DNA of 64,000 nt, taken from the NCBI RefSeq assembly GCF_009828095.1, contig NZ_WTYP01000001.1:434001-498000 (forward strand), read 5' to 3'. How positions within the stretch are numbered: position 1 is the first letter of the stretch; each line of letters starts with the position of its first letter. Below, one piece after another: positions 47,860 through 56,325 of the stretch. The notes below the pieces were generated by a model. The model saw only the letters and a list, made by a program, of their open reading frames with translations. It was not told the DNA's origin and made no database searches. The translations under genes and the position numbers were made by a program. The DNA is from Pontixanthobacter luteolus. Its GTDB lineage: Bacteria; Pseudomonadota; Alphaproteobacteria; Sphingomonadales; Sphingomonadaceae.

Positions 47860-47956
47860 AGCTTCTCCAGACAATCGCGGTTTTGTCGGTTGATACGGTT
47901 TCTTATCCCTACAATGCGCGCTATCGGCATTTGGGTCCATAGAACTGACAGGGGTC

Positions 47957-48697
47957 ATGCCGAAAAAACGCCGTCTCGATCAAATGCTTGTCGACCGGGG
48001 CCTGGTCGAAAGCCGCACCCGTGCGCAGGCGCTGGTGATGGCCGGACTGGTTTTCTCAGGTGAGACCAAGCTGGCCAAGCCGGGTCAGCAATTGCCGGAA
48101 GATGCGCCGCTCGACGTGCGCGGGCGCGATCATCCCTGGGTCAGCCGCGGCGGTATCAAGCTTGCCCATGCGCTGGAGGAATTCGGTCTCGATCCGGCTG
48201 GCGTCACGGCGATGGATGTGGGCAGCTCGACCGGGGGCTTCACCGATGTGCTGCTGCAAAACGGCGCGGATCACGTTATCGCGGTGGACAGCGGGACCAA
48301 TCAACTCGCGTGGAAACTGCGGCAGGATGATCGGGTGACCGTGCTTGAGCAGACCAGCGCGCGGATCCTGACGCCGGAAATGGTGGGGCGCAGCTATAGC
48401 TGGGTGGTTTGCGACGCATCGTTCATATCGCTGCGCAAGGTTCTGGAGGTGCCGCTCAAGCTGGCCGATGCCGCGTGCCAGCTCGTCGCGCTGATCAAGC
48501 CGCAGTTCGAAGTCGGCCGGGAAGAGGTTGGCAAGGGCGGCGTCGTGCGCGACGATAAATTGCATCAGCGGGTCTGCGACGAAGTTCGCGACTGGCTGGT
48601 AGGTGAAGGCTGGCAGATTGACGGCATCACACGCAGCCCGATCACCGGGCCGGAAGGGAATGTCGAATTTCTCATTTCGGCGCGCCGGTCATCCTGA
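47957..48697 (+). CDS. tlyA: TlyA family RNA methyltransferase
   Basis: A 246-residue protein with an N-terminal S4 RNA-binding domain (RLDQMLVDRGLVESRTRAQALVMAGLVFSG) and an FtsJ-like methyltransferase domain (AMDVGSSTGGFTDVLLQNGADHVIAVDSG). TlyA methylates ribose 2'-O positions in 16S/23S rRNA in actinobacteria; the same role in this organism is inferred. The ATG lies 98 bp from the divergent lipoprotein start. Confidence 0.9.
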   Translation: MPKKRRLDQMLVDRGLVESRTRAQALVMAGLVFSGETKLAKPGQQLPEDAPLDVRGRDHPWVSRGGIKLAHALEEFGLDPAGVTAMDVGSSTGGFTDVLLQNGADHVIAVDSGTNQLAWKLRQDDRVTVLEQTSARILTPEMVGRSYSWVVCDASFISLRKVLEVPLKLADAACQLVALIKPQFEVGREEVGKGGVVRDDKLHQRVCDEVRDWLVGEGWQIDGITRSPITGPEGNVEFLISARRSS

Positions 48698-48803
48698 CAA
48701 TCCCGCATCGCTATCCCGCTGCGGTACAGCGCAAAGCGGGGCATTGCGGCATGGGCCATGCATCGCCACTATCCGGCAAAACCGAATCGATTTGGGAAAC
48801 TTG

Positions 48804-49355
48804 ATGACCGTACTCGCTTCCAAGGGCCAGCTGAGGGCCAGCTTCTTGCGCTGGGCATTGTTCACTGTCCCGGCCATAGTTTTGCTGGGGTTTCTTTCAG
48901 GCCAGTTCGGCGGAAGCCCGAATTCGCTCTGGTTTCAGGGCCTGATCAAACCGGACATATTCCCTGAACCCAAATGGTTCGGGATCGTGTGGACCATCCT
49001 GTATGTGATGATCGGCATTTCGCTCGCCCTGATCTGTTCGGCCTGGGGCGCGCGCGGGCGAACCGCCGCCCTGTTCGTGTTTGCAGTACATTTCGCACTC
49101 AACCTTTCGTGGACGCCGGTTTTCTTTGGTGCCCATCAGCTCAGCATCGCGCTGTATGTGCTGGCTGCAGTGGTCGTGACGTTGCTGGTGGTCATGGTGC
49201 TGTTCTGGCGTGTCCGGCGGCTCGCGGCCCTGCTGCTGATACCGTATCTTGCATGGGTGTGCTTCGCCACGCTGCTCAATTACGAATTCCTGCTGCTGAA
49301 CCCCGACGCAGATGGACAGGACCCAAATCGCGCGGTCCAGCGAATAGAGATCTAG
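48804..49355 (+). CDS. tspO: TspO/MBR family membrane protein
   Basis: A 183-residue protein with five membrane helices. The family signatures WFQGLIKPDIFPEPKWFGIVWTILYVMIG and NLSWTPVFFGAH are intact, with the typical final part LLLIPYLAWVCFATLLNYEFLLLN. In alphaproteobacteria TspO binds porphyrins and sterol-like ligands and dampens photosynthesis gene expression; here no such genes are near. The ATG at 48804 begins the first membrane helix region; the longer frame from 48603 lies inside tlyA. Confidence 0.9.
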   Translation: MTVLASKGQLRASFLRWALFTVPAIVLLGFLSGQFGGSPNSLWFQGLIKPDIFPEPKWFGIVWTILYVMIGISLALICSAWGARGRTAALFVFAVHFALNLSWTPVFFGAHQLSIALYVLAAVVVTLLVVMVLFWRVRRLAALLLIPYLAWVCFATLLNYEFLLLNPDADGQDPNRAVQRIEI

Positions 49356-49392
49356 ACTTGTAAGCCGGGCACGAAAGCGCCAAATAGCGCCC

Positions 49393-49641
49393 ATGCAAAG
49401 CCAGAATCCGATGATCGCCGATTTCGTCAAACTCGCCAACAGCGCGGCGGGCACCTTTGCGGGTATGACCCGTGAGGCCCGCGAAAGTGCGCGTGAACGT
49501 TTGAAAGAAGCGATGGGCGGAATGGATTTCGTCAGCCGCGAGGAATTCGACGCGGTGAAAGACATGGCTGCCAAGGCCCGCGAAGAAAACGAGAAACTGG
49601 CTGAACGGCTGGCGGCTCTCGAAGCGAAACTGGCCAAGTAA
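49393..49641 (+). CDS. ubiK: Ubiquinone biosynthesis accessory factor UbiK (BMFP family)
   Basis: An 82-residue coiled-coil protein: NPMIADFVKLANSAAGTFAGMTREARESARERLKEAM then SREEFDAVKDMAAKAREENEKLAERLAALEAKL. This is the BMFP/UbiK pattern, an accessory factor for ubiquinone synthesis that binds UbiJ and membranes. Small size and heptad repeats fit. It lies 38 bp after tspO. Confidence 0.85.
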   Translation: MQSQNPMIADFVKLANSAAGTFAGMTREARESARERLKEAMGGMDFVSREEFDAVKDMAAKAREENEKLAERLAALEAKLAK

Positions 49642-49698
49642 TTTGCGCAAGGTCCGCGGCCTCTTGCAGGCGCGGCCTACGTCCGACAAACCAGCGCA

Positions 49699-50313
49699 AT
49701 GAACCTGCGCGCCCCTGCCATTTTCCTGTCTGCTCGCCCGCACGGCGAAACGGCGGTGATCGGGCGTTTCCTGACAGAGGAATACGGGATGGTCGCCGGG
49801 TATATTGCCGGTGGACGCGGGCGGCAGCTGCGCCCCGTGGTCATCCCCGGCAATCTGGTGGAGGTTGAACTGCGTTCGAAATCCGACAGCCAGTTGCCGT
49901 TCGCGAGACTGGAATTGCTTCAGAGCCGGGGACCCTGGCTAACCGAACCGTTACCCGCTGCGGCAATCAATTATGCCGCAGCGCTAACCGCCACGGTCCT
50001 GCCAGAGCGAAACCCCTATCCGGCGCTTTACGAGGCAATGTCCGGGCTTCTCGACGCAATTTGCAATGCTCCGTCCGCGCGCGGCTGGCTGGGGGCGATG
50101 GTCGTTTACGAAACGCTGCTGCTGCGCGATCTGGGATATGGCGGCGGGGCTGCCCCGGTATTCGCGGATTTCGATGATGCATTTGCCGCATTCGACCGAT
50201 TGTTTAAGCCGATAGAGAAACACTTGCTTGTCGGGACATACGGCGATGTTATGTCCGCGCGGAACCTGTTGAGGGCACGCCTTGCCAGGATTGCGGGACA
50301 CACTGACACATGA
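49699..50313 (+). CDS. recO: DNA repair protein RecO
   Basis: A 204-residue recombination mediator (RecFOR pathway). The N-terminal OB-fold ([26 protein letters not shown] ... [25 protein letters not shown]) and the helical C-terminal half ([28 protein letters not shown]) match RecO. It is shorter than the approximately 240 residues of E. coli RecO, but that is common in this order. Its stop overlaps leuB by ATGA. Confidence 0.88.
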   Translation: MNLRAPAIFLSARPHGETAVIGRFLTEEYGMVAGYIAGGRGRQLRPVVIPGNLVEVELRSKSDSQLPFARLELLQSRGPWLTEPLPAAAINYAAALTATVLPERNPYPALYEAMSGLLDAICNAPSARGWLGAMVVYETLLLRDLGYGGGAAPVFADFDDAFAAFDRLFKPIEKHLLVGTYGDVMSARNLLRARLARIAGHTDT

Positions 50314-51368
50314 AAATTGCGATTTTTTCGGGTGATGGAATTGGCTCTGAAGTAACGCGCGAAGCTGTGCGCGTGCTTGAGGCTCTGAAGCTGCCCGGAT
50401 TGACGCTGCTGGAAGGTGATGTCGGTGCGGCCGCCTATCACAGGCATGGCCGCCCGCTGCCTGCGGAGACGCTGGATATGGCAAGGGTCAGTGATGCCAT
50501 ACTGTTCGGCGCTGTCGGCGATCCGTCATGCGACAATCTGGAGCGGCATCTTCGACCGGAACAAGCTGTGCTGGGCCTGCGATCCGAACTTGGGCTATTC
50601 GCCAATTTGCGCCCGGCAACCGTGTTTGCAGGGCTGGAGGACTTGTCCGGCCTGCGCCCCGAACTGGCGCGGGCAATCGATCTGTTGATCGTGCGCGAGC
50701 TGAACGGCGACGTGTATTTTGGCGACAAGGGTATGCGCGAAACCGCCGACGGCCAGCGCGAAGGGTGGGACATGATGTCCTACAGCGAAGGCGAGGTTCG
50801 CCGGATCGCCCATTCCGGTTTTCTCGCCGCGCGCAAGCGGGGATCGAAACTGTGCAGTGTCGACAAGGCCAACGTACTTGAAACCAGCCAGCTCTGGCGC
50901 GACGTGATGATCGAGGTCGCCGCCGAATATCCCGACGTCGAACTCACTCACATGTATGTCGACAACGCCGCGATGCAGATGGTGAAGAACCCGGGGCAAT
51001 TCGATGTCGTCGTTACCGGCAATCTGTTCGGCGATATTCTGTCGGACCTCGCAAGCATGTGCGTCGGCTCAATCGGGCTTCTCGCCAGCGCTTCTCTGGG
51101 CGAGCGGCAGACCGAATACGGTACCTTCGGACTGTACGAGCCGATCCACGGCAGCGCGCCCGATATTGCCGGGCTGGGGAAGGCCAATCCAATGGCGACG
51201 ATCCTGTCGGTGGCGATGATGCTGCGCCATTCCTTCGGAGACGAGGATCAGGCATGCAAAGTCGAGACGGCCGTGGCCCGGGCGCTTTCCGATGGCGTGC
51301 GCGGCGGCGATCTGGGAGGCGATCTGGGCACAGAGGCAATCGGGGATGCGGTGCTGGAGCGGCTGTGA
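50310..51368 (+). CDS. leuB: 3-isopropylmalate dehydrogenase
   Basis: The third enzyme of leucine synthesis, oxidising 3-isopropylmalate with NAD. The 352-residue protein shows [39 protein letters not shown], the substrate-binding [14 protein letters not shown] and the catalytic [15 protein letters not shown]. The GDILSDLAS part carries the metal aspartates. leuC and leuD are not adjacent. Its stop (TGA) overlaps a GTG that begins the following gene. Confidence 0.96.
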   Translation: MKIAIFSGDGIGSEVTREAVRVLEALKLPGLTLLEGDVGAAAYHRHGRPLPAETLDMARVSDAILFGAVGDPSCDNLERHLRPEQAVLGLRSELGLFANLRPATVFAGLEDLSGLRPELARAIDLLIVRELNGDVYFGDKGMRETADGQREGWDMMSYSEGEVRRIAHSGFLAARKRGSKLCSVDKANVLETSQLWRDVMIEVAAEYPDVELTHMYVDNAAMQMVKNPGQFDVVVTGNLFGDILSDLASMCVGSIGLLASASLGERQTEYGTFGLYEPIHGSAPDIAGLGKANPMATILSVAMMLRHSFGDEDQACKVETAVARALSDGVRGGDLGGDLGTEAIGDAVLERL

Positions 51369-52456
51369 CGCTGCAACTGGCCATTATTCTGCCAACCCTG
51401 AACGAGCGTGAGAATCTCGCTCCGCTGATCGATCGTATTTCTGCCGCAATGGGCGATACCGGTTGGGAAGCGATTATCGTCGATGACAACAGCGAAGACG
51501 GAACCGCTGACGAGGCGCGCGTGCTCGCCCGTTCTGACCCGCGCATCCGTGTCATCCAACGAATCGGGCGCCGCGGTCTCGCATCTGCCGCAATCGAGGG
51601 GATTTGCGCCACTGCGGCCCCCTATGCGGCGATTATGGATGCCGATCATCAGCATGATCCTGCGCTGCTGCCGCGAATGCTGACGTGTGTGGCGGGCGGT
51701 GACAGCGATGTCGCGATCGCTTCCCGCTATGTTGAAGGTGGCAGCACGGCCGGCCTTTCCAGCGCCCGGCGGGAGCAAGCATCGGGTCTTGCCAACTGGA
51801 TGGCGCGCCGGATCACCGGCACCGAACTGACCGACCCGATGAGCGGGTATTTCTTGATGGAAAGCGCCCGCTTCCGCGCAGCCGCACCGTCGCTTTCAGG
51901 TATCGGGTTCAAGATTTTGCTCGATGTTCTCGCCACGTCGCGCGGTACGCTGTCGGTGAAGGAATTCCCGTTGGAGTTCGGCCGGCGAAAGGCAGGCGAA
52001 AGCAAACTCGACCGGGCGGTTGCGTTTGAGTTTCTTGTCGGACTTTACGAGAGATTTTTCGGCAAAATCATTCCCACCCGGTTCGCCATGTTCGGCACTG
52101 TCGGCGCGCTGGGTGTTCTTGTGCATATGGCAGTGCTTGCAAGCCTGTTTCCCGGAATGACCGCGACATTCTGGAAGGCGCAAACGCTGGCCGTGCTAGT
52201 GGCCATGAGCTTCAATTTCTGGCTCAACAACTGGCTGACCTATCATGATCAGCGGCTGCGCGGGTTATTGGCGGTGCTGGCTGGCTGGGCCGGGTTCTGC
52301 CTGACCTGCGCGGTTGGGGCATTCGCAAATGTTGCGGTAGCTACGCTGCTGGAATCGCGCGGGCTCCACTGGGTGCTGGCCGCGTTGACCGGCATCGTGA
52401 TCGGCGCGGTGTGGAATTACGCGCTGTCCAGCCGCTTCGTATGGGGCCGCTTTTAA
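51365..52456 (+). CDS. Dolichyl-phosphate mannose synthase-like GT2 with GtrA domain
   Basis: A 363-residue membrane protein. Residues 1-230 are a GT-A glycosyltransferase of family 2: [21 protein letters not shown], the sugar-nucleotide site [11 protein letters not shown] and [15 protein letters not shown]. The rest (about 245-360) is a GtrA-like four-helix membrane domain. It should transfer a hexose from a nucleotide sugar to a polyprenyl phosphate. The start is the GTG at 51365, overlapping the leuB stop. Its stop codon overlaps that of the convergent PMT-type gene. Confidence 0.85.
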   Translation: MTLQLAIILPTLNERENLAPLIDRISAAMGDTGWEAIIVDDNSEDGTADEARVLARSDPRIRVIQRIGRRGLASAAIEGICATAAPYAAIMDADHQHDPALLPRMLTCVAGGDSDVAIASRYVEGGSTAGLSSARREQASGLANWMARRITGTELTDPMSGYFLMESARFRAAAPSLSGIGFKILLDVLATSRGTLSVKEFPLEFGRRKAGESKLDRAVAFEFLVGLYERFFGKIIPTRFAMFGTVGALGVLVHMAVLASLFPGMTATFWKAQTLAVLVAMSFNFWLNNWLTYHDQRLRGLLAVLAGWAGFCLTCAVGAFANVAVATLLESRGLHWVLAALTGIVIGAVWNYALSSRFVWGRF

Positions 52457-53727
52457 CGCCAGCCCTCCAGCCACATCCATGCTGTGAAGCTCTGCTTGCC
52501 CGGCAATTCCGCTGCGCTGAGAATGGGATGGAAATACACGAACACCGCTACGCTCGCACCAAGCACTGCAAAGGCGGGCCACTTCCAGCCTCTCTCCTTC
52601 AATTCTGCCAGTGCCAGGGCCAGCGCGGCCAGAAGGAACGCGCTTGGCAAGAAATAGTGGTAGTAAAACTGGATTGGCTTGTTGACGACGATCCACATGC
52701 CAAGACTGACTGCGAACATGAGCGCAACTGCCAGCGCGTCCCATCGCTGGCGGGTCAGCCCGACCCAAACGCTCCATGCAAGAGCGGGAAGGCCAAGCAG
52801 CATCGTCAGCGGATTTCCGATCAGCAACACACCGCGCTGCGCCCCGTCGACCGCTTCATATAGATACCAGATCGCGCGTTTGTTCAGCATCCAATCCATC
52901 CAGTTCGACTGGTAGGGATGCGGGGTGACGACAGAGCTTTGCATCTCAAGGATCGTGCGGTGGAGCGCGATGAAACCGCCCGGCTCCAGCGGCTGCTCAG
53001 GCGCGAAAAACGCTGGCAGATACGTTGCCGAGTATACTGTTAGCGGCACAGCGCCCAGCCATACGGCAGCTTCGAGCAAGGAAATGCCCGGCACCGGCAA
53101 CCCGCGCTGGCTGGTCAGAAGACGCCGCCGGCCCGCGCTTGCCCTGAGGGCCAGAAATGCAAGTCCGGGGATCATCGCGAGGATCACCACATTCCATTTG
53201 GACGCCATCGCAAGACCCAGCGCAACGCCAGCGGCCGCAAGCCTTTTTCGGCCAGTCTCCGGCTCTCGCATCGCGGCAACGCATTGCCACAATGCAAACG
53301 CGAAAAAGCCAACCATGAATATATCAAGCATCGCGATCCGCGAATGGACGAAGAGCGCAAATCCTGTGGCAAAGAGAATGCCGTAAGCGATCGAGGCAAA
53401 CCGCGAGAAGCTGGCGAACCACAGCGCCCGCATCGCCGAATACAGCGTGAGCGTGCCGAATATCAGCGAGGGCAGGCGCCAGCCGGTCGGGTTGTCGCCG
53501 AAGACCGCAATACTGACAGCGATAATCTGTTTGCCCAGCGGTGGATGTTCGCGGTTCAGCCAGGCGCCCGATTCCAGCCATCCGCGAGCTGCGGGCAAGT
53601 AGTGAACCTCGTCAAAATAGGGGATGCTTGGCACGGTCAATCTGACGAGGCCGAGCAGAAAAAAGCCAAGGCAAAGCAGGGCTATCCAACCGACTGGATC
53701 GGAATCGGGAACGTGTCGGTGGTTCAT
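52453..53727 (-). CDS. PMT-type dolichyl-phosphate-mannose-protein mannosyltransferase
   Basis: A 424-residue polytopic membrane glycosyltransferase with 9-11 helices. The first loop contains PYFDEVHYLPAARGWLESGAWLNREHPPLGKQII, where FDE and HPPLGK are the PMT/ArnT catalytic and metal motifs. It should take a hexose from a lipid-phosphate and add it to a protein or an envelope acceptor. The gene is on the minus strand, tail-to-tail with the DPM-synthase-like gene. Confidence 0.85.
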   Translation of the reverse strand: MNHRHVPDSDPVGWIALLCLGFFLLGLVRLTVPSIPYFDEVHYLPAARGWLESGAWLNREHPPLGKQIIAVSIAVFGDNPTGWRLPSLIFGTLTLYSAMRALWFASFSRFASIAYGILFATGFALFVHSRIAMLDIFMVGFFAFALWQCVAAMREPETGRKRLAAAGVALGLAMASKWNVVILAMIPGLAFLALRASAGRRRLLTSQRGLPVPGISLLEAAVWLGAVPLTVYSATYLPAFFAPEQPLEPGGFIALHRTILEMQSSVVTPHPYQSNWMDWMLNKRAIWYLYEAVDGAQRGVLLIGNPLTMLLGLPALAWSVWVGLTRQRWDALAVALMFAVSLGMWIVVNKPIQFYYHYFLPSAFLLAALALALAELKERGWKWPAFAVLGASVAVFVYFHPILSAAELPGKQSFTAWMWLEGWR

Positions 53728-53910
53728 CGCACTCGATTAGTGCGCGCCACAGAATGCCGCAAGACTGCTTGTTTGACGCAATCATCCAATAACGCTTTGC
53801 CCGCTGAACGTAACAATCGGGCGATAACAATTACGCGGCGAGAAGACCGCATTCGGGAGAGCATCGAGCGAAACGCGCATCCAATGCGCTGTGAAATGAG
53901 GGTAATAGCC

Positions 53911-54114
53911 GTGATCAAGCCGTTGATGTGTCTGGCAAAGGGGCACAGTGTGAATCGCAATAGAGTGTGGCACGATGGCAGGAATTACCGCAGCCGCTGC
54001 ACGGTTTGCTCGAAACCTCTGCTCCGTGATCACGGCAATTGGCGCAAATTCGACCTTCAGGAGGACGCCAGCGAGGCGCGCGAATTGCATCCGAGAACCG
54101 GCGAGATCGCATGA
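53911..54114 (+). CDS. Small zinc-ribbon-like protein
   Basis: A 67-residue protein with CLAKGHSVNRNRVWHDGRNYRSR then CTVCSKPLLRDHGNWRKF: a Cys and His near the start and a C-x2-C later suggest a small zinc site. Similar short proteins with MKxxMCxxxxH and CxxC exist in many sphingomonads, but I do not know a function. The GTG at 53911 has AGGG 8 bp upstream; ATG 53896 is an alternative. The long open frame upstream overlaps the PMT gene on the other strand and is not real. Confidence 0.6.
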   Translation: MIKPLMCLAKGHSVNRNRVWHDGRNYRSRCTVCSKPLLRDHGNWRKFDLQEDASEARELHPRTGEIA

Positions 54115-54197
54115 TCGGTGCGGCGTTGGAATGAGCATGGCGAAATTTTAGGCGCGCATCCGGTTGCGGCCTTGCAATAGGAGAGTTTGCAGCAGGT

Positions 54198-54260
54198 GCG
54201 GCAGCCAGACCGCTTGCAGCAGCTGAAATTTAGTTTGCTTGCGGGGCCGGTCGCTGCCGC
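54198..54260 (+). promoter_or_regulatory. Long leader hairpin just upstream of metZ
   Basis: GCGGCAGC (54198-54205) then CA and GACCG (54208-54212) pair with CGGTC (54248-54252) and GCTGCCGC (54253-54260), a 13-bp stem with one two-base bulge and a 35-base loop. It ends 14 bases before the metZ ATG and is followed by the palindrome GCTTAAGC. It is close enough to control translation or termination. I could not match it to SAM-II or another named riboswitch. Confidence 0.5.
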
Positions 54261-54274
54261 TTAAGCCGCGCAAT

Positions 54275-55492
54275 ATGAAAAAGACCACCGGCACAGATCG
54301 CAAAATCACTCAGGCATGGCGCCCCGCAACGCAGGCAATCCGCGGCGGAACATGGCGCAGCGAACACGGCGAAACCAGCGAAGCACTGTTTCTGACTTCG
54401 GGTTACACTTACGATGACGCAGCAACGGTTGCGGCCCGGTTCGCTGGTGAGCAGGACGGGATGACCTATTCCCGGCTGCAAAATCCAACCGTGGCCATGC
54501 TGGAAGAACGGATCGCGCTGATGGAAGGCGCAGAGGCATGCCGCGCGCAGGCCAGCGGGATGGCTGCGATGACGGCGGCGCTGCTGTGCCAGCTATCAGC
54601 CGGCGATCACTGCGTTGCGGCTAGGGCTGCGTTTGGTTCGTGCCGCTGGCTGGTGGATCACCTGCTGCCGCGTTTCGGCATCGAAACCACCGTTATTGAC
54701 AGTGCGGACAATGCTGCCTGGGAGCAGGCGATCCGCCCCAATACAAAAGTGTTCTTCTTCGAAAGTCCGGCCAATCCGACGCTCGACATTGTCGATCTGG
54801 ACTTTGTCTGCGGCCTCGCCAGTTCGCGCGGGATTACCACGGTTGTCGACAACGCCTTCTGCTCGCCTGCGTTGCAACGGCCAATGGAATTCGGGGCCGA
54901 TGTAGTCGCATATTCCGCGACCAAGCTGATGGATGGGCAGGGCAGGGTATTGGCCGGTGCTGTGTGCGGGACCGATGAATTCATCAATGAAATCCTGCTC
55001 CCGTTTCAGCGCAACACCGGGCCGAATTGCGCGCCGTTCAACGCGTGGGTCGTCCTGAAGGGGCTCGAAACGCTCAGTCTGCGGGCGCACAAGCAAAGCG
55101 AGAATGCGCTCACGCTGGGGCAGTTTATGGAGGACCGGATTGCGCAATCGGGCGGGACCATGCTGCATCCCGGACTCGCGAGCCATCCGCGCTACGATCT
55201 GGCCGTGAAACAGATGGATGCCTGCGGGCCGATTTTCAGCTTTGTGGTGGAAGGGCGGAAACAGGCACATGCAATCCTTGATGCGCTGAACCTGATCGAC
55301 ATTTCCAACAATATTGGCGATGCCCGCAGCCTGATGTGTCATCCGGCGAGCACCACCCATGCTGGAATGAGCGCCGAGGAAAGATTGGAGATGGGCGTCC
55401 AAGAAGGGATGCTGCGGATCAATGTCGGGCTGGAAGATGTGGAAGACCTGATCGAAGATATGGACCAGGCGATGAAAGCTGCGGGACTTTAG
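54275..55492 (+). CDS. metZ: O-succinylhomoserine sulfhydrylase
   Basis: A 405-residue PLP enzyme of the Cys/Met metabolism family, which makes homocysteine from O-succinylhomoserine and sulfide. Y(S)RLQNPTVAMLEERIALMEG, EGAEACRAQASGMAAM and the PLP-lysine K217 in AYSATKLMDGQGR are visible, and the final HPASTTHAGMSAEER is typical of MetZ. The open frame reaches 54239; the ATG at 54275 (MKKTTGTD) is preferred. A leader hairpin lies directly upstream. Confidence 0.92.
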   Translation: MKKTTGTDRKITQAWRPATQAIRGGTWRSEHGETSEALFLTSGYTYDDAATVAARFAGEQDGMTYSRLQNPTVAMLEERIALMEGAEACRAQASGMAAMTAALLCQLSAGDHCVAARAAFGSCRWLVDHLLPRFGIETTVIDSADNAAWEQAIRPNTKVFFFESPANPTLDIVDLDFVCGLASSRGITTVVDNAFCSPALQRPMEFGADVVAYSATKLMDGQGRVLAGAVCGTDEFINEILLPFQRNTGPNCAPFNAWVVLKGLETLSLRAHKQSENALTLGQFMEDRIAQSGGTMLHPGLASHPRYDLAVKQMDACGPIFSFVVEGRKQAHAILDALNLIDISNNIGDARSLMCHPASTTHAGMSAEERLEMGVQEGMLRINVGLEDVEDLIEDMDQAMKAAGL

Positions 55493-55504
55493 GGAGTTGT
55501 CGAC

Positions 55505-56104
55505 GTGAGCAAGACCATTGAAATGATTTTCGATATTGTCAGCCCGAACGCGTATTTCGCGTATTACCCGCTGAAGGATATCGCCGCGAAACACGGCGCG
55601 GCGATCGAGATTATCCCGGTTTTCCTTGCCGGAATGCACAAGCTGACGGGAAATGCCCCGCCGTTCATCCGCGACGCAGAGGTTAAAGGCAAAAACGAGT
55701 ACGCAATGCTCGAAATGAACCGGTTTATTGCTCATCACGGCATGACCGATTGGAAAATGAATCCGAAATTTCCGTTCAATTCGATCATGCTCCAGCGATT
55801 GCTGTGTGCAGTCGGTAATGAAGAGCGACTCAAGCTTCTCGATATTCTGCTGCCTGCGGTGTGGCATGACGGGGTCGATCCAACCGATCCAGAGGCTATC
55901 GGCCCGGTGTTGATGGATGCAGGCTACGAAGCGGCAGAACTGCTTTTGAAAACGACCGACCCGGCAGTGAAACAGGCTTTGATGGATAACACCGACAAGG
56001 CGGTCGAGCGCGGTGCATTCGGCATCCCGACCTTTTACATTGGCGAAGAAATGTTCTTCGGCAAGGAACGCCTTGGTCAGATCGAGGATGAACTCGAAGG
56101 CTAG
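55505..56104 (+). CDS. DsbA-fold 2-hydroxychromene-2-carboxylate isomerase-like protein
   Basis: A 199-residue protein of the HCCA isomerase/DsbA-like group. It starts with IEMIFDIVSPNAYFAYYPL, where SPNAY replaces the CxxC of DsbA and matches the SPxxY of HCCA isomerases, and closes with the cis-proline loop GAFGIPTFYIGEEMFFGKERL. These glutathione-dependent isomerases act in aromatic compound breakdown, but no such pathway is seen nearby. It starts 12 bp after metZ, so it may be in that transcript. Confidence 0.85.
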   Translation: MSKTIEMIFDIVSPNAYFAYYPLKDIAAKHGAAIEIIPVFLAGMHKLTGNAPPFIRDAEVKGKNEYAMLEMNRFIAHHGMTDWKMNPKFPFNSIMLQRLLCAVGNEERLKLLDILLPAVWHDGVDPTDPEAIGPVLMDAGYEAAELLLKTTDPAVKQALMDNTDKAVERGAFGIPTFYIGEEMFFGKERLGQIEDELEG

Positions 56105-56277
56105 CCTTCCAGCGGGGATCCGGCGTTCTCCAATGAAACTTGGAGCGCACAGGCCACGGTAATCGCGCGTGAAGTCTGTCCGCCGCCGGTGAGAATATCC
56201 ATATTGCGCCGGGTCCGGTCAGGCTTGCGGCACGACAGGGCGAACGCTTCCAGCGCCAGCCCTTCGTCCAGCGTCAT
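56101..56277 (-). CDS. Possible 58-residue protein, or remnant
   Basis: A minus-strand frame from the ATG at 56277 to TAG at 56101 encodes a sequence with a plausible coding look (MTLDEGLALEAFALSCRKPD ... ITVACALQVSLENAGSPLEG). It overlaps the isomerase stop codon at its end. It lacks a clear ribosome site and may be the end of a lost gene. No family recognised. Confidence 0.3.
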   Translation of the reverse strand: MTLDEGLALEAFALSCRKPDRTRRNMDILTGGGQTSRAITVACALQVSLENAGSPLEG

Positions 56278-56325
56278 TTTCGGGGCGCAGCAATTCGCAA
56301 TAATGAAGTGCGGTATTACCCGATA

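Noticed and set aside
51059-51364. N-terminal extension of the glycosyltransferase frame into leuB
   Set aside because: The glycosyltransferase domain starts at residue 1 from the GTG at 51365, and the upstream part is out of frame within leuB.
53284-53895. Long plus-strand open frame upstream of the small zinc-ribbon protein
   Set aside because: It is antisense to the PMT-type gene, is very Arg/Glu-rich and shows no family pattern; only its last 204 bases look coding.
54120-54274. SAM-II riboswitch upstream of metZ
   Set aside because: The expected GC-rich P1, the UGAUUUAA loop and the GCUAAA pseudoknot part are not found in the right order; the hairpin is reported without a class.
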